From NCBI GenBank assembly GCA_021014325.1, contig JAJGQC010000311.1:248001-312000 (forward strand): DNA of 64,000 nucleotides, written 5' to 3'. The DNA is from Plazaster borealis (taxonomy: Eukaryota > Echinodermata > Asteroidea > Forcipulatida > Labidiasteridae). Positions 1-11,748 of the stretch are shown here, piece after piece (position 1 is the first letter of the stretch; each line of letters starts with the position of its first letter). A model generated the notes under the pieces. That model was not told where the DNA came from. It made no database searches and saw nothing but the letters and a program-made list of their open reading frames with translations. The position numbers and the translations under genes were made by a program.

Positions 1-1330
1 TATCAGCTCCCCGCTCAAGTATTTAATCAGGTTTTTACATCAGGGTTCTCCACACGCAGTTTTGTCCGGACAAAATCGTCGTGCGCCCGGACAAAAAAAT
101 GTCGAAAAATACTTAAATGACGAACACAAACCACCGTTTCAATGCGCTAGTAGATCGAACTTTTGTAGTAATAGTATGCAGCGACTGGTACCCAGAAGTC
201 AGCTATTTCGTAACGGCATTTCGCGTGCATTTTTCTCTGTGTCGCAGGGCATCCTGACTACATTTTTACTCGATGAACAGAACCTTGTATCCAAGACTCA
301 ATAATTGAGTCAACCCCGCGCTATCATGAGAGATATTATTATTGTACATTGTCCATCAGGTTGACATTGTCCATCAGGCTCACAATTCTTTGCATGTTGA
401 AACAAACAGCGTGATATTAGGAGACCGATCAGAGAGTTAAAAAAAAAAACGGACGCAAATCTGAAACTCGCATTCCAAGTACATGTAGAAGCTGTCGGGC
501 GATCGTGCACAAAGTGGATGGATTTTTTAGTTCAGGATCAGTGGTTTTGTTTGTGCTGAAATGATTTGCACAAAAATGTTTGCACAATCAGTCGATCTTG
601 CAGGAATAGTTTGTGCAATTGCCGATCGTGCAGGAATTTTGTGACCCTTATTAGGATCTATTAAACCTGGTGTGTTGACATCTGCTGGCTTTCTGGTCCT
701 TGCTCTATGCTTATAGTTTTCTGCCTTTTCTATTTTTACATTCGAGGCCTGGTATTTTGTAAGAGTTACCATAATACATACACTTCCATTAATTTATTGT
801 ACTGGTACAGACAATACAATGTGTACTTTACTTGAATCACTGTCATGAAAATGAAAATAAGAGTTTATATTTGAAGGAAATTAAATCAGTTTTTATTTTT
901 GTTGAAGTTTTCTATGAATAAATACTGACAATTTTGTCAAAATTGACATGAAATTTACGTTTTCTGTTTTCAGCAATACGGAAACTAAGGATTGCCGTCG
1001 ATTGCTGCCTAAATTTTACTCATTTCTAATAGAGCAACTTGTTTGCATCATTTTGGTACCAAATTTAGCTGCGACAACCTGCGATACACGATTTTAGAGC
1101 AGTTTTTCTGAAGCGATCACCGTACATTTTCGCCCCTTTTCTGAACTCCATATTACGTGTGGCGCGCTCCACTGAGAAACACGACACCCGAGCACGGCTG
1201 CGCTCGCCGGAAAAGTCGGTGTTGTGCAATATGATACCCCTATTTATGTCTGATTGCACAGTTGAAATTTCAATGTACTTGGTGTCTAATATATTGTGAT
1301 GAGGGATACTGCCGCTTATAGTTGTCTTTA
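1..1330. other. non-coding AT-rich stretch
   Basis: No exon-like open frame with splice borders or recognisable protein was seen on either strand. The stretch contains short internal echoes of a GATCGTGCAGGAAT-type phrase around 590-640 and an A-run at 438-449. It is probably intergenic. Confidence 0.5.
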
Positions 1331-1331
1331 A

Positions 1332-1790
1332 ATGTATCTGTCAGCTGTACCACAGTGCACTGTAGCGTCTTTACCAAGAAAGCGATTATTTGAAGTTGTA
1401 ACTTCTGCTGATGATGCATCAAACATTAAAAACTCTTGTCGTGGTTGCTTAGAATTATTCACAGATGTGTTTCATGTTCCGCAATGTGATATTCCAGAGG
1501 AGATTCGTCAGTCAGTGACAAAAAGCATTCGGGATTTCCTTTACAAATTGAGGAGGAAATGGGCATAAAGCAGCCGAAAAAAACAGAGTTTTGAACGTAA
1601 GAACACAGACTGGCTGAAAGGAGAGTTGTGTTTTGACACGAAAGTGGATGACTGGCTCTCAAGAAGAGGAACAAAACCAACGGTAACATTCGTTGAGAAT
1701 GCCACATCATCCGAGCCTAGTACGTCAAAGGGTCGTCCAAAAACAGACTGGTTGTCTTCGTCAAATTTCCCCTGTTTGTTCTCATTTTTT
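1332..1790 (+). pseudogene. fragment of an unrecognised protein, frame-broken
   Basis: A run of coding-like sequence starts near 1332 with a 78-codon frame containing the phrase CRGCLELFTDVF and the basic end FLYKLRRKW. A second frame (1626-1829) continues with a DDWLSRRGTKPTVTF-type phrase and an STSKGRPKT phrase. The two frames read like one protein broken by indels. I do not recognise the family. The GRPK motif in a Ser/Thr-rich context is similar in style to N-terminal segments of transposon-associated proteins in marine invertebrates, but that is inference. No splice sites were defined. Confidence 0.3.
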
Positions 1791-2004
1791 TATACTGAAA
1801 AGCAATTGGTCACAATTTTACCGCGATAAACAGTCCATTACATCAGGAACAATCAAAAATCGGTATTTTACTGACGTCATACCCCGATCTAATTATCACC
1901 ATTGGATTCTACGGGTCGGAAAAGCTAAGTAGGTGAACCTTCCTGCACAAAACTTAATGATTTATATTTTTGGCGCACTTTCATCCCATTTTGGCCCACT
2001 GTGC

Positions 2005-2284
2005 GATGTACACAGAGCGCGGCCATTTTGGAATGACAAAAATAAAATCATGACGTCGTCGGCCGTTCGGGCTGCGAATTATTTTTTCCCAGCGCGGTAA
2101 AGGCTAAGATTAGCATACCTCGCTCCCATTGGTTGGGGTCCGCATGCAAAAGCATTACAATATCAAATGGAGCAACTGCACAGAATCGCACCCACATTGG
2201 GAAAAAAAATTCGCAGCTCGGCCGGCTGATGACGTCATGATTTTATTTTTGTCATTCCAAAGTGGCCGCGCTCTGTGTACATTG
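2005..2284. mobile_element. MITE with about 86-bp terminal inverted repeats
   Basis: The segment starting GATGTACACAGAGCGCGGCC at 2005 returns as its reverse complement ending ...GCTCTGTGTACAT near 2283. The arms (about 2005-2091 and 2196-2284) match over roughly 86 bases with few mismatches and include TGACGTC(A) and a TGACAAAAATAAAATCATGA phrase. The roughly 105-base centre has no open frame. Long TIRs with a short non-coding centre indicate a non-autonomous DNA transposon or foldback element. No target duplication could be assigned. Confidence 0.7.
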
Positions 2285-2520
2285 GGGCATCGGAGGAAGT
2301 AATTTGGAGGACGCTGAAAAGATATTGTTTGAAATATCTTCTTAAAATGTAATTTATTTCAATATCCAAAACACCACAAGCAAGCTAAGAGTTAGGCGAA
2401 CACTTTTGGTTGGTGTAAATTGCCGACCCGCCCGTGGGAAAGGCGCCATAATTTGTTTTGTTGCGAGCTGAAGAAAAGATGGTCCGGACGTGTGGCCAAG
2501 GATTCATGGATCGTTGGCCA

Positions 2521-3113
2521 CTAGCCCTGGTAGGACGTCAGTCAGTGCCACTGCACTGACGTCCTGGGTATAAAGATCCTTTACAATGCGAACAAAATTT
2601 TGAGTAACATTTTAAAATATTTTTACCTAATTTGAGAAGCTGAAACTCCATTCACTTATTCTTGGTGCCTTTAATTACACTTTTGCTGAGTTCAAAACCT
2701 ATCAAATACATCCATGAATGACATTATTTCCGAAAATAAGTCCAAGTTGTGCACTGGCGCTGTGACTCCGACGTGTTGCCGCCCGGAAGAAAAAAGCGTT
2801 CAGTGTTGTGTTACGCACGGGTTAGACAGCGCCCTCTTTTGTGGACTTGGTTCCATGTCAGTTGAGGTTGTCGCAACGAATGCGTCAATTTCCATTTTAT
2901 TTTCACAATAATGTCATCCAAGGATAAAATTGGCAATTCTGAATAGAGCAGGCGTAAGGTTCAGGACACAAGGAACATGTGAGTCACGTTTCAGCTTCCT
3001 CAAAAGGTAAAAATATGATAAAAAATGGTTATAAATTTTGTTGCAATGCCTGAGGACCTTTATACCCTGGACTCCGTCGCGTTGTATGCAACGGAGGAGT
3101 CCAACCTGGGCTA
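2521..3113 (+). mobile_element. hAT-like MITE, copy 1
   Basis: The 593-bp element begins CTAGCCCTGGTAGGAC and ends GTCCAACCTGGGCTA. The ends are imperfect inverted repeats (TAGCCCTGGTAGGAC against TAGCCCAGGTTGGAC). It is flanked by an 8-bp direct repeat GTTGGCCA (2513-2520 and 3114-3121), the target-site length typical of hAT elements. Next to the left end is a hairpin, GGACGTCAG...CTGACGTCC, around 2532-2563. A second copy lies inverted at 57923-58507. No transposase frame is present, so it is non-autonomous. Confidence 0.75.
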
Positions 3114-3889
3114 GTTGGCCACATAAGTGGGGCTACAACGGAAGATGCGACTTATCTGTTTGTAATGCCACATCCTGAACAGAGCTGGAACAGAGGATTT
3201 TCTGCAAAGGGACTAAACCCTGTATTTCTTCCCAAATAATGTGTACGTGCATTACAGTCAGTCAGATTCAAGATAATGGAAAAGCATTTACGCACTTAAT
3301 AACAATAACATCAATCAAACAACATGTGCGGTCTAGCCCAGGTTGGACTCCGGTAAATTTTCCGCTGCAAGCCACCAATTTATCCCCCTTAATTATTTAG
3401 GTCAAATTACACTGAATTATATTCTTACCTATCGAGAAGGGTTTCCCAAATGTATACAGCCAGAAAACAGGCAGAATTGAACAATTCTAAATGCCTAAAA
3501 AGATGTCTGAAAATCGCAAGTCCAAGTGAGATGAAAATAAACGCCATTTTGCTTCGTTGTCCAAATGTGCGTTTGTATGTTTAAGTTGTGTATTACTCCA
3601 ATCAGTCGGTCAGCGTTATGCGCATTGGAAAATTCGCTAGGACTTTTCGATTTTGGAAATGGGTAAACGAAGATGATGTTTAGGGAACTTGGAACAACCA
3701 TAGAGCAAGGCCAACAAAGCACACGTGCGTTGATGGATAGGCCGCTATGTCCGTAAATCAAAATATAATTGTTGTGATGGTTTTGTTAAACATGTACAAT
3801 ACACTGATCTGCTAAGACTGCCATTTCATAAGAGATGATTAGGATACTCTGTACTGGAGTTGAGGCCACCAGTTTAAAGAAGGGGATCT

Positions 3890-3945
3890 GACCCGCCGAG
3901 TTGTTTGACTGGCGAGTTGTCCGACGGACGAGTTGTCTGACAATC
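3890..3945 (+). repeat. short three-copy minisatellite (CGAGTTGT unit)
   Basis: Three neighbouring copies of a phrase of the form CGAGTTGTYTGAC or CGAGTTGTCCGAC occur within about 50 bases, each followed by a G-rich spacer. No function is apparent. Confidence 0.5.
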
Positions 3946-4057
3946 GTTGTTGTGACGGCGGCGGGTTCGTGGTGTGATTGAGCAGAATGGCGTTGTTAAA
4001 TTCATCACACAGCAAGCTGCCAGAATTAAACACAGCTACAATTCTTGTGAATATTTT

Positions 4058-6083
4058 TTTAGGTGTTCGGGCAACAGCCGAACACCTATTGATTTTGTTC
4101 GTTTTTTTTGTTTGTTTTTTAGTTTTTATTCTTCTTCTCAGAGTCGTTTGTCCGCAAGCAAACGCATAGTTGCGAAAATCGAATCAACTTGAAACTTTGC
4201 ATGTCGTTAGAGTATACCTTGTAGATAATTCTAAAAGTTGTTACGTCATGATGACGTCACCAGGTGTCGAATAACAAGGTTTTTAAAGTTGAAAAAGGGA
4301 CCATTTAGTATTAGCTGTATCTCATTGAATTTGAAAGCTATGATATTCATAGTTGGGCATCCGGTAGTTCAAGACTAGGGCTACATTTAAGAAGTTAACG
4401 TCAAAATCGTATGACCTTCTCTTCCCGGTCGTTACCCTAGGTCAAGTTTGCCTTTGGTTTTTTTTCTTGAAAAACATCATTTTCGGGCTTTTCTATAACA
4501 TAACTCAAGATTGAAATTGAATTTAACATTGAAACTCATCAGACAATTGGACCTTATTATCAAGACCACACAAACTTTATGATGTCATGATGACGTCATC
4601 AGGTAACGAGTTACAACAAATCAAAGTTAAATATTTTTAAGAAATCATAACTTCTGAACCACATGGTGGATTTTGACAATCTACATATCATCGGACAGTT
4701 CGATAAAAAATCAACAAGCGCTAAACACAAAGTGACCCCATTTGACCTTGACTTCCGGTTCAAACCGGAAGTTGAACAATTTCACAAATTCTGATCTCAA
4801 AAACTACGCAATATTTCAACATAAATTTTGCATTACGTTATAGACGAGTGATCCTGCTCAAACATTTGCACAGAGATGATAACTTTTTAACCTTTGCATA
4901 GGGTCAAATCTGGACGTCAAAGTGCACGTGTCTGTTGCCACATTTTATGATAACGAACAATAAAAGTATAGGCCTACACGTTACATACACTTTTGTTCGT
5001 ACCACACACTGGCTATCTCATACACGCATAAGGTATGGGCGCTTTCCCGGTTCCCTTAACTGTTGACCACGTAGCCAGTGTGTAGTACAAAAGGGCCATT
5101 GACCTTAACCGTTCAAAGTCCAAGAAGACTGTAGCTAGCTGGCCCACATGTTGTGTGGTGGCGCTATACCAAGTTAATGGTCATTTGTTTACTGCGCCCT
5201 GAGACAATTATTGGCTTTGTGATAAGTGAAACCCTTTCTCTATGGTGAAACAGACTTGGAAATATGCGACGTTCGACGGTAGTCCAATGAAAAGCTCAGT
5301 GCAGAAAGTTCTTGATAGCCTTTTGTTGGTTTCATGGTAAATATCAACTAAACGACCGATTTTGCTGACCTGTTTTGGTGATTTGAATAACTTTTGACAA
5401 CTGAAACTTGGCAACAATATTACACCTGATGATTAGATAAAACAGAAATTTCGACAACATAATGACGTCACCCAATGAATTATTGGGTAATGTAATTAAT
5501 TTAATCAAATTTTGAGTTTTTGGTTTAACAACCATGCAGAACTCGCAAACTAAGAACGATAAATTCGTTGTTATTTCTTGAAAACAAAGGGTATTGAATA
5601 CTTATTGTTTTATACATTGGAACAAATCAAATTTTCATAGATCTATCAGAAAAATTGCCTTAAATCTTAATCCATTGCCTAACGCAGCATGGCATACCCC
5701 ATGCGACTAGCAACGGTGGGTAGCTAGCCAGTCAAGACGCTTGTTAAAGACCAACGTGGCTCAACCGTAGTTGTTTACAATCAGTGCCATGTGCGCCTGG
5801 CTTGATTTTATTAACTATCAGTACAGTTTATGAATATTTACATGAAAATTGTCACAGATGTTCAACTAATACACGTTCTAGAGCTCAATGCAGTCTTATT
5901 AGTAGGAACGTTAGCATTTATTTCCTGTGTAAACTAAATGTGTATACACGTAATGATTTACACTTTGAAATTTCAAAAGCTATCAACAATCTTTTCATCG
6001 ACTCAATAGAATAGTTCACACATTGACACAACACTGACCCCAATGAAATCCGAACACCTAGTGTTTGTTCCAACAAACACTAA
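4058..6083 (+). mobile_element. possible non-autonomous Helitron-like element
   Basis: At the right end a perfect 10-bp stem (AGTGTTTGTT / AACAAACACT, 6058-6079 region) is followed six bases later by CTAG and then T. This is the hairpin plus CTRR terminus expected of a Helitron 3' end. At the left, AGGTGTTCGG and CCGAACACCT form a second perfect stem around a 7-base loop near 4061-4087, and the phrase CCGAACACCTAGTG recurs beside the right hairpin. No Rep/helicase frame lies between. The interior (4200-6040) holds no gene. The left border is uncertain. Confidence 0.35.
4986..5096. mobile_element. small inverted-repeat element
   Basis: CTTTTGTTCGTACCACACACTGGC returns inverted as GCCAGTGTGTAGTACAAAAG with a centre of about 60 bases. 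The roughly 22-base arms with no open frame suggest a small MITE nested in the larger repeat. Confidence 0.5.
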
Positions 6084-6205
6084 ATCTCTAGTTAAAGTTT
6101 ATTTCGAGTATGCCCTGGGCGGCAACGTCGTAGCCGGGGGGGGGGGAGGTAGCCCACCTTGTTAAGCTGTATTCTGCTCCGGCATGCTGTAACATGGCTC
6201 TCTGA

Positions 6206-6540
6206 ACACGTTTGGTAATTGTCAAAGACCAGTGTTCTCACTTGGTGTATCCCAACATATGCATAAAATAACAAGCCTGTGAAAATTTGGGCTCAATTGG
6301 TCATCAAAGTTGCAAGAAAATGATGAAAGAATAATGACCCTTGTTGTGCAAATTTGTGTGCTTTCAGATATAGGAATAAAAACTTCTTGCAAGAAGTTTT
6401 TGTTATTTTACTTTAATGAGAAATTACCTCTTTCTCAAAAACTACGTTACTTCAGAGCGTTTCCTACAATGTGTTATACTATCAACAGCTCTCTGTTGCT
6501 TGTTACCAAGTACGTTTTTATGCTAATATTTGTTTTGAGT
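6206..6540 (+). mobile_element. TTAA-type MITE family 1, truncated copy
   Basis: The copy starts at ACACGTTTGGTAATTGTC and ends at TTTGTTTTGAGT, lacking both terminal TTAAAGGCACTG segments. The internal order matches the copies at 34092-34462 and 49967-50350, including ATCCCAACATATGCATAAAA, the CTTCTTGCAAGAAG hairpin and ATTACCTCTTTCTC. It is non-coding; the open frames through it are by chance. Confidence 0.7.
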
Positions 6541-6583
6541 CATTGGGACCAGGGTGAGGGAAGAGGGATCGTGCCCCCACACT

Positions 6584-6727
6584 AGGGCTCGATTTCACAA
6601 AGAGTTAAGATTGATCGTAACTGCAAATCCATCGCAGTTGCTTAGCAAAGAGTGATGTCACGTATCCCCACTATGGTAATACTGATAACTCATCTTAAGA
6701 TGAATCTTAGGCTTTGTGAAATCGATT
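6584..6727. mobile_element. inverted-repeat element (GGGCTCGATTTCACAAAG family)
   Basis: The segment begins GGGCTCGATTTCACAAAGAG and closes with its rough reverse complement CTTTGTGAAATCGAT. The centre contains GTGATGTCACG and a CTATGGTAATACTGA phrase shared with copies at 14088-14234 and 40872-41030. It is probably a MITE. Confidence 0.65.
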
Positions 6728-6729
6728 GC

Positions 6730-7820
6730 AGGGCCCCTCCCCCAGCCAGGTGGTGGCCCCCCCAAAAAAAATCCAGATGCATTGTTTTATAATGTTATGT
6801 TATTGAATTCTTTGTTGTAGTGCCCTCATTCATTGCAAAAACAAGACGATCGTGCCACCTGAAGTGCCCCTTCTAATTAATAATAGATTATTTAAATAAA
6901 GCCAAAACAATGTGGCCCCTGCCCCCCACCCTACTCCTAGAACAAATGTCGAACTATGGTTCGTTCTGCTATTGTCTCCACGATAGCGAAGCAACCCTCA
7001 TTATGGCTATAGGAGTACCCTCACCCCCACTGAAAAGCAATCACCCCTCCCTTCCTGCCCCAGTCCACCCGTACCAAGCCACACAGCCTGGACCTGTCCA
7101 TACAGCCTGGACCCATACTTGTGGCTCACTTGTGGTGATTATTATGAACCCTCCAGGATCATCACAACCACAAACAAGCAGTGATGTATTGCGATATAGG
7201 GCGGGCGGGGAATAGAGGGGCACATTGACCCATCCATGCCTGATGTCTATTTCCACCGTACTATTTTGTTTCTGTCGTTTAGTGGCGTCAGTTAATTCAG
7301 ATTTCTTTTGTTCTCCACTTTGTTGTTTCATTTTAATAGTTGGTGGGAGGACAAGGGATCGGCAAACACAAATTGGCAGAAACTTTACTGGAACTCAACA
7401 CGTTATACTCCCTTCAAGTGTAAGTCAATAATCATCATGAAATATCTTAACCGTCTTACATTTTGTTTTCTTCCTGCAATATAAAGTATTAGAAACAAAG
7501 TGTTAGCCAGAGGGGTGTCTGAGTGTCTAATGGACACCCTATTTTATCTGTCATTTGCATGTAAATGTATTGTAAGTGAGCAATTTGGACAGCCAGTTTT
7601 TAAATTTCCAGCAAATTTGGACACCCTTTTACGAAATCCTGGCTAAAACCTTGATTAGAAGAATGAATTTTGCCTTTTGATATCTTTTTCTCTTATGCAG
7701 TGAATTTTTCTTTTCAAATCCGGAACTTATAACGTGACGTTTAATAATAATACCTTATTTATTTGACATTTTTTAGTCGGACTACTACCCATCTCCCTCT
7801 GCCCTCAGAAAAAAACCCGA
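6730..7820. other. non-coding stretch
   Basis: Several 60-100 codon open frames occur but overlap one another on both strands and resemble no protein I know. C-runs near 6735-6770 and a short internal duplication of a CAGCCTGGACC phrase around 7086-7112 are the only structure seen. Confidence 0.4.
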
Positions 7821-8064
7821 TTGATTTTGTCGTCTTCATCCTGGATGCCAGTAACAATCTCAGGTATTCATCCTAAAGCCTGTGATTTTACCAGTAATGT
7901 TCCTGATTTCAGGACTGCTCTGCCTCTAGCTACCAGGCAGGTGGTGGGATATCTGCTTTGGAATGGCAAAGGTGTTGGGTTTGAATCCTGCCCAAGTAAT
8001 GCTTGTGGATTGTTTTCACTGGACTCGGGAAATTACTGTGTATACTGTGATTTTTTATGTCTTC

Positions 8065-10658
8065 GTACACGTTTGGTAATTGTCACAGACCAGTGTTCTC
8101 ACTGGTCATCGAAGTTGCAAAAAATTGATGAAAGAAAAAACACCCTTGTTGTACAAATTTGTGTGCTTCCAGATAGGAATAAAAACTTCTTGCAAGGAGT
8201 TTTTATTATTTTAGTGAGAAATTACCTCTTTCTCAAAAACTACGTTACTTCAGAGGAGTCGTTTCTCACAATGTGTTATACTATCAATAGCTCTCTGTTG
8301 CTCGTTACCAAGTAAGTTTTTATGCTAATGTATATTTTGAGTGTCACGGGTATTGCCTGGAATTAAGGTTCCCGTAATGTAAACCGGTTCAATGGTACGA
8401 CAAAATTAAATAAATATGTTTCAATAACGAAGTGAGGTCGATGAATGACAGTCAAATCTTAATTTATTCACCAAACCCAAATCACCAAATAGTATTGGCA
8501 AACAACAATTAAGATGTATTCAAGAAGAGATAATCCCAAATCCAATTCACATAAAATATAAGAATTCACATAGGAAAATAATCAATACAATGAAAGTAAT
8601 AAAGGTAAATAAACTTTACGACTCCGATAACGACAAAAAGTTCAATTGAAGACAACTTGACGAACCGATGAAACAAATCCAGAAAGCATCAGGAAAAGTT
8701 CAATAGTTCAGTTTAAAGAAGATACATTGAAGAATTGAAGACAAACAGGTACACGATGAAATTGTAGACTGACAGGTACACGATGAAATTGTAGAGACTA
8801 AGAACTCCAAGATAGAAACTGTTGATCCAAACACCTCATCTACGTCAACGATCAGCACTCCTCTTAATAATAACCCACAGTTGCATAAAACTACATCAAC
8901 TCAAAGTAGTTATCAGCAAACAACCTATGGTTGAAAATAAAAGAGATGTTTGGTCCTAGCACATCAATAGTAGCGATTCTAACAGCAACAGCATGTCTTA
9001 GCTGTAAGACAGCTCAAGTCAGAAACAACTAAATAATAAGCAAACCTAAAATATTAAATCATGAACATTAAACAAATTAAATAAACTAACTATCCTCTAA
9101 TAAAACTATCAATCGTAATTCAACCAAAGTGAATAAAACCTTATCAACTTAGAAGATGCAAAATGAAGAAAACCCAAAAGAACAACAAAGTTCGATGCAC
9201 TCATAGAGCTCATTGTGAATTTCCAACACTACATCCATAGTAAAAACAACCTTGAAGACACTATCATTACATGCACCGTATGCGTGCACTAGGAACAGAT
9301 TCTACCACTAACCACAGAATCTCATTAACATATCCCAATAAACTTTCACCAGGGCAGTGCTCAGTGTTGCGTTAGTAACCATTCACACACAATGTATGTA
9401 TATGCATTACTAATACTAGAACCAAATGACCCTGAGTGAAACTCTATACTATGACCATAAGAACAAAGCAAGTGTTACCAAATCAATAACTCTCAAAAGA
9501 ATTAACTTCAATCAAGAACATGAAAATGAAGCAAAGCAGAATAATAACTGAACCTTACGAAACAATCTTCCAAACAATATTCACTGAATAAAATATGATA
9601 ACTCCTATAAAATTCCATGAGAAAAGTCTATCAAGATGAACTTGTGTCTGACTTTAGTATTCTCAACAAAACCTAGCAAGATATGTCTGAGCAATATTAA
9701 ATTTCATAACTCTCACAAATGAAATAATCATTCTGTAAGACCAATCTGAATTTAGCAGGTTGCATCGATAACGAAATTATATGAGCATATCTACATGTAT
9801 ATCGGCTATAGCTATAATCTATAACTCCAAAACTAAACGAAAGTAAAATCAAAAATGTGACTAAATATAAAAACAATCAATATAAGAAACTCACTAAAAC
9901 TTGGCTAGAAATGATATCAATCTCTTGCAAATAAATTCATGATGTGAAACCATAAATTATCATTCAAACTCTCAGGATCAAAAGTTAAACTCATCTTAAA
10001 CTATAAACCTTAAAATACTTTCTCAACCAGTCCTTTCCTCAAGCAACTAGGTAAAAGTTTTATAAACTGATTATCTTCAAAATACTAAAGAAGAACTGGA
10101 TGTCCTAAACTCATGATCACATTAAAATCTTCATTAGCTGTGAAAACTAATAATATGATAAATGCAACATTTTGACTCAATCCATTCACTAGGAAAGCAA
10201 CTGTTATAACCACTATAAATAATATAAATCAACAATGAATAACCCTAAATATTACTTCTTAGGTTCCTATTAGAAAGATGGAATATATCAACTCACCTAT
10301 GGTTGAAAATAAAAGAGTTGTTTGGTCCTAGCACATCAACAGTAGCGATTCTAACAGCAACAGCATGTCTAATTAGCTGTAAGACAGCCTAGTCAGAATG
10401 CCTAGCTGATTGCCAATATAGACCCAATATAAACACATAGTCTTCCAACTTCCTAAGGACCACCCACCAGGGAGGTAAGGAATTTTAAGATCAAATTAAG
10501 ACAAGGATTGTTTATTCCTGCTTAGGGAGAAAGGCATTAGACATAGGGACCCAACACTGTCTTAATGATGGGAATTAGACTAGCTTAAGTCATACCCAAA
10601 TGGCTCTATTTTGGGGGGTGTGACATGAGTAATTACCAAACGTGTACAGTGCCTTTAA
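8065..10658 (+). mobile_element. TTAA-type MITE family 1, interrupted copy
   Basis: The left arm runs from GTACACGTTTGGTAATTG at 8065 to TTTTGAG at 8341. The right arm resumes with TGAGTAATTACCAAACGTG (10626) and ends in GTGCCTTTAA. The family otherwise reads straight through TTTTGAGTAATTACC, so the 2284 bases between were inserted later. Confidence 0.75.
8342..10625. mobile_element. 2284-bp LTR-type insertion (solo LTR or non-autonomous element)
   Basis: The inserted segment begins TGTCACGGGTATTGCC and ends GGGGGGTGTGACA, so it has TG...CA termini and a 6-bp inverted end (TGTCAC/GTGACA). It is flanked by the 4-bp direct repeat TGAG (8338-8341 and 10626-10629), and the empty site is visible in sister MITE copies. 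The interior is AT-rich without protein homology. A phrase of about 90 bases starting CCTATGGTTGAAAATAAAAG is present twice, near 8925 and 10300. A solo LTR of a long-LTR retrotransposon with an internal duplication is the simplest reading; a small LARD-like element is the alternative. Confidence 0.6.
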
Positions 10659-10659
10659 A

Positions 10660-11740
10660 CACACAATGGTGTATGGGTAACAAAAAACAAAATAATATTC
10701 TTTTATCCTTGATGAAAATTTAACATCCATTAAACAAGTCCTGTATATTCTCCAAAGCAATAAAATGCCACTTCCCCTGTTTTTTTTTCCATTTTTGTCT
10801 CATAGAACTTTAAAAAAGAGCACCTATTGTGACAAAGATTTCCGTATATTTTGTTCTTGTTAATTTTGATTTGAACAAATGTATCGCCACATGTTCAAAT
10901 ATGCTGTCCAACCCCTTTAAGTACAAGTAGATAATGTATTCAGCTGAAACTTTAGTCACAGGTTACTTTCTTGATAATTTTGCCTATAAATCAGCATTAC
11001 GTTGACAAAAACCAATCTATGCCCCTACCTTTAACGTGTAGCATACTTGTGCTTTCTTTTCACAGTATAAGTAAAACAGTTGCCTCAGCCAAGGAGCTGG
11101 GTGTGAATTATTACCTGGGAAGGGCTTGTTTTGTGGTACTGAATGCAACCAGTGACAGCCTCCACTGTGCTGAGTGACATTACAGGGCTATGCGATGCTT
11201 ATGACTCACAAATGCTGTGCGCAAATCTAAAGGTTGGTCTTACCCATCCTTCTAGATCCTCTTCGCCAATGAAAGATTTTGAAGAACTGATCGGCCCAAA
11301 TAACAATTGCTTATCACTTGGTTAGGCATTCCAATCATATTCAAAACTTGATGTTTGGAAACATAATAAGGTTTTTTCTTCATTTTTTTCTTGTGACTCT
11401 GATGTCGGATTGAGCTTTAAACGTTCAAAGGTTTGTTATTTCATGTAAATGTTGGGTCATACAAAGTGCAGATACTGGTCTATGACACTTGCCAATGTTG
11501 GCTGCATTCTTTAATGAGTGTAACGATTATCAATAATTTTTTGTTTGTATGCAGGATGAGAGCCCAACAAAGTGTCTCGCAAGGAAGCTTCTTTGCTGCA
11601 CAGAGGTCAGCAGTGACTTCAAGCACGATGTCTCACCGATGCTCATACAGGCACACTTATGAATTCATGGAGACATTATGAATCACTTTAAAAATCAACT
11701 GTACAATTCTATCCGTAAATCCAAGACGCGGTCTGTCTAA
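10660..11740. other. non-coding stretch, no gene recognised
   Basis: A possible acceptor (CTTTTCACAG near 11066) followed by about 165 bases of mixed-frame sequence and a GT near 11233 was examined. The peptide has no family I recognise. A degenerate half copy of MITE family 1 lies at about 11374-11516, ending TGGCTGCATTCTTTAA. Confidence 0.35.
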
Positions 11741-11748
11741 AATTGGAC

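Larger units (their letters stand above)
7905..10740 (+). mobile_element. tRNA-derived SINE family 1, split by nested insertions
   Basis: The left part (about 7905-8064) carries TGCCTCTAGCTACCAGGC, a degenerate A box and GGGTTTGAATCC as B box. It then continues with a GGACTCGGGAAATTACTG phrase shared with the SINEs at 45.6-46.1 kb. The right part resumes at about 10659 (GGTGTATGGGTAAC...) and ends with the family tail ATCCTTGATGAAAATTTAAC. A TTAA-type MITE lies between the halves, itself split by an LTR-type insertion. Confidence 0.6.

Noticed and set aside
7041..7331. Opposing 96- and 101-codon frames
   Set aside because: They are mutual shadows in a C-rich repeat-like region and no protein was recognised.
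11066..11232. Possible exon with CTTTTCACAG acceptor
   Set aside because: The peptide matches no MRM2 segment or other family I know, and the frame is interrupted by a stop in one reading.
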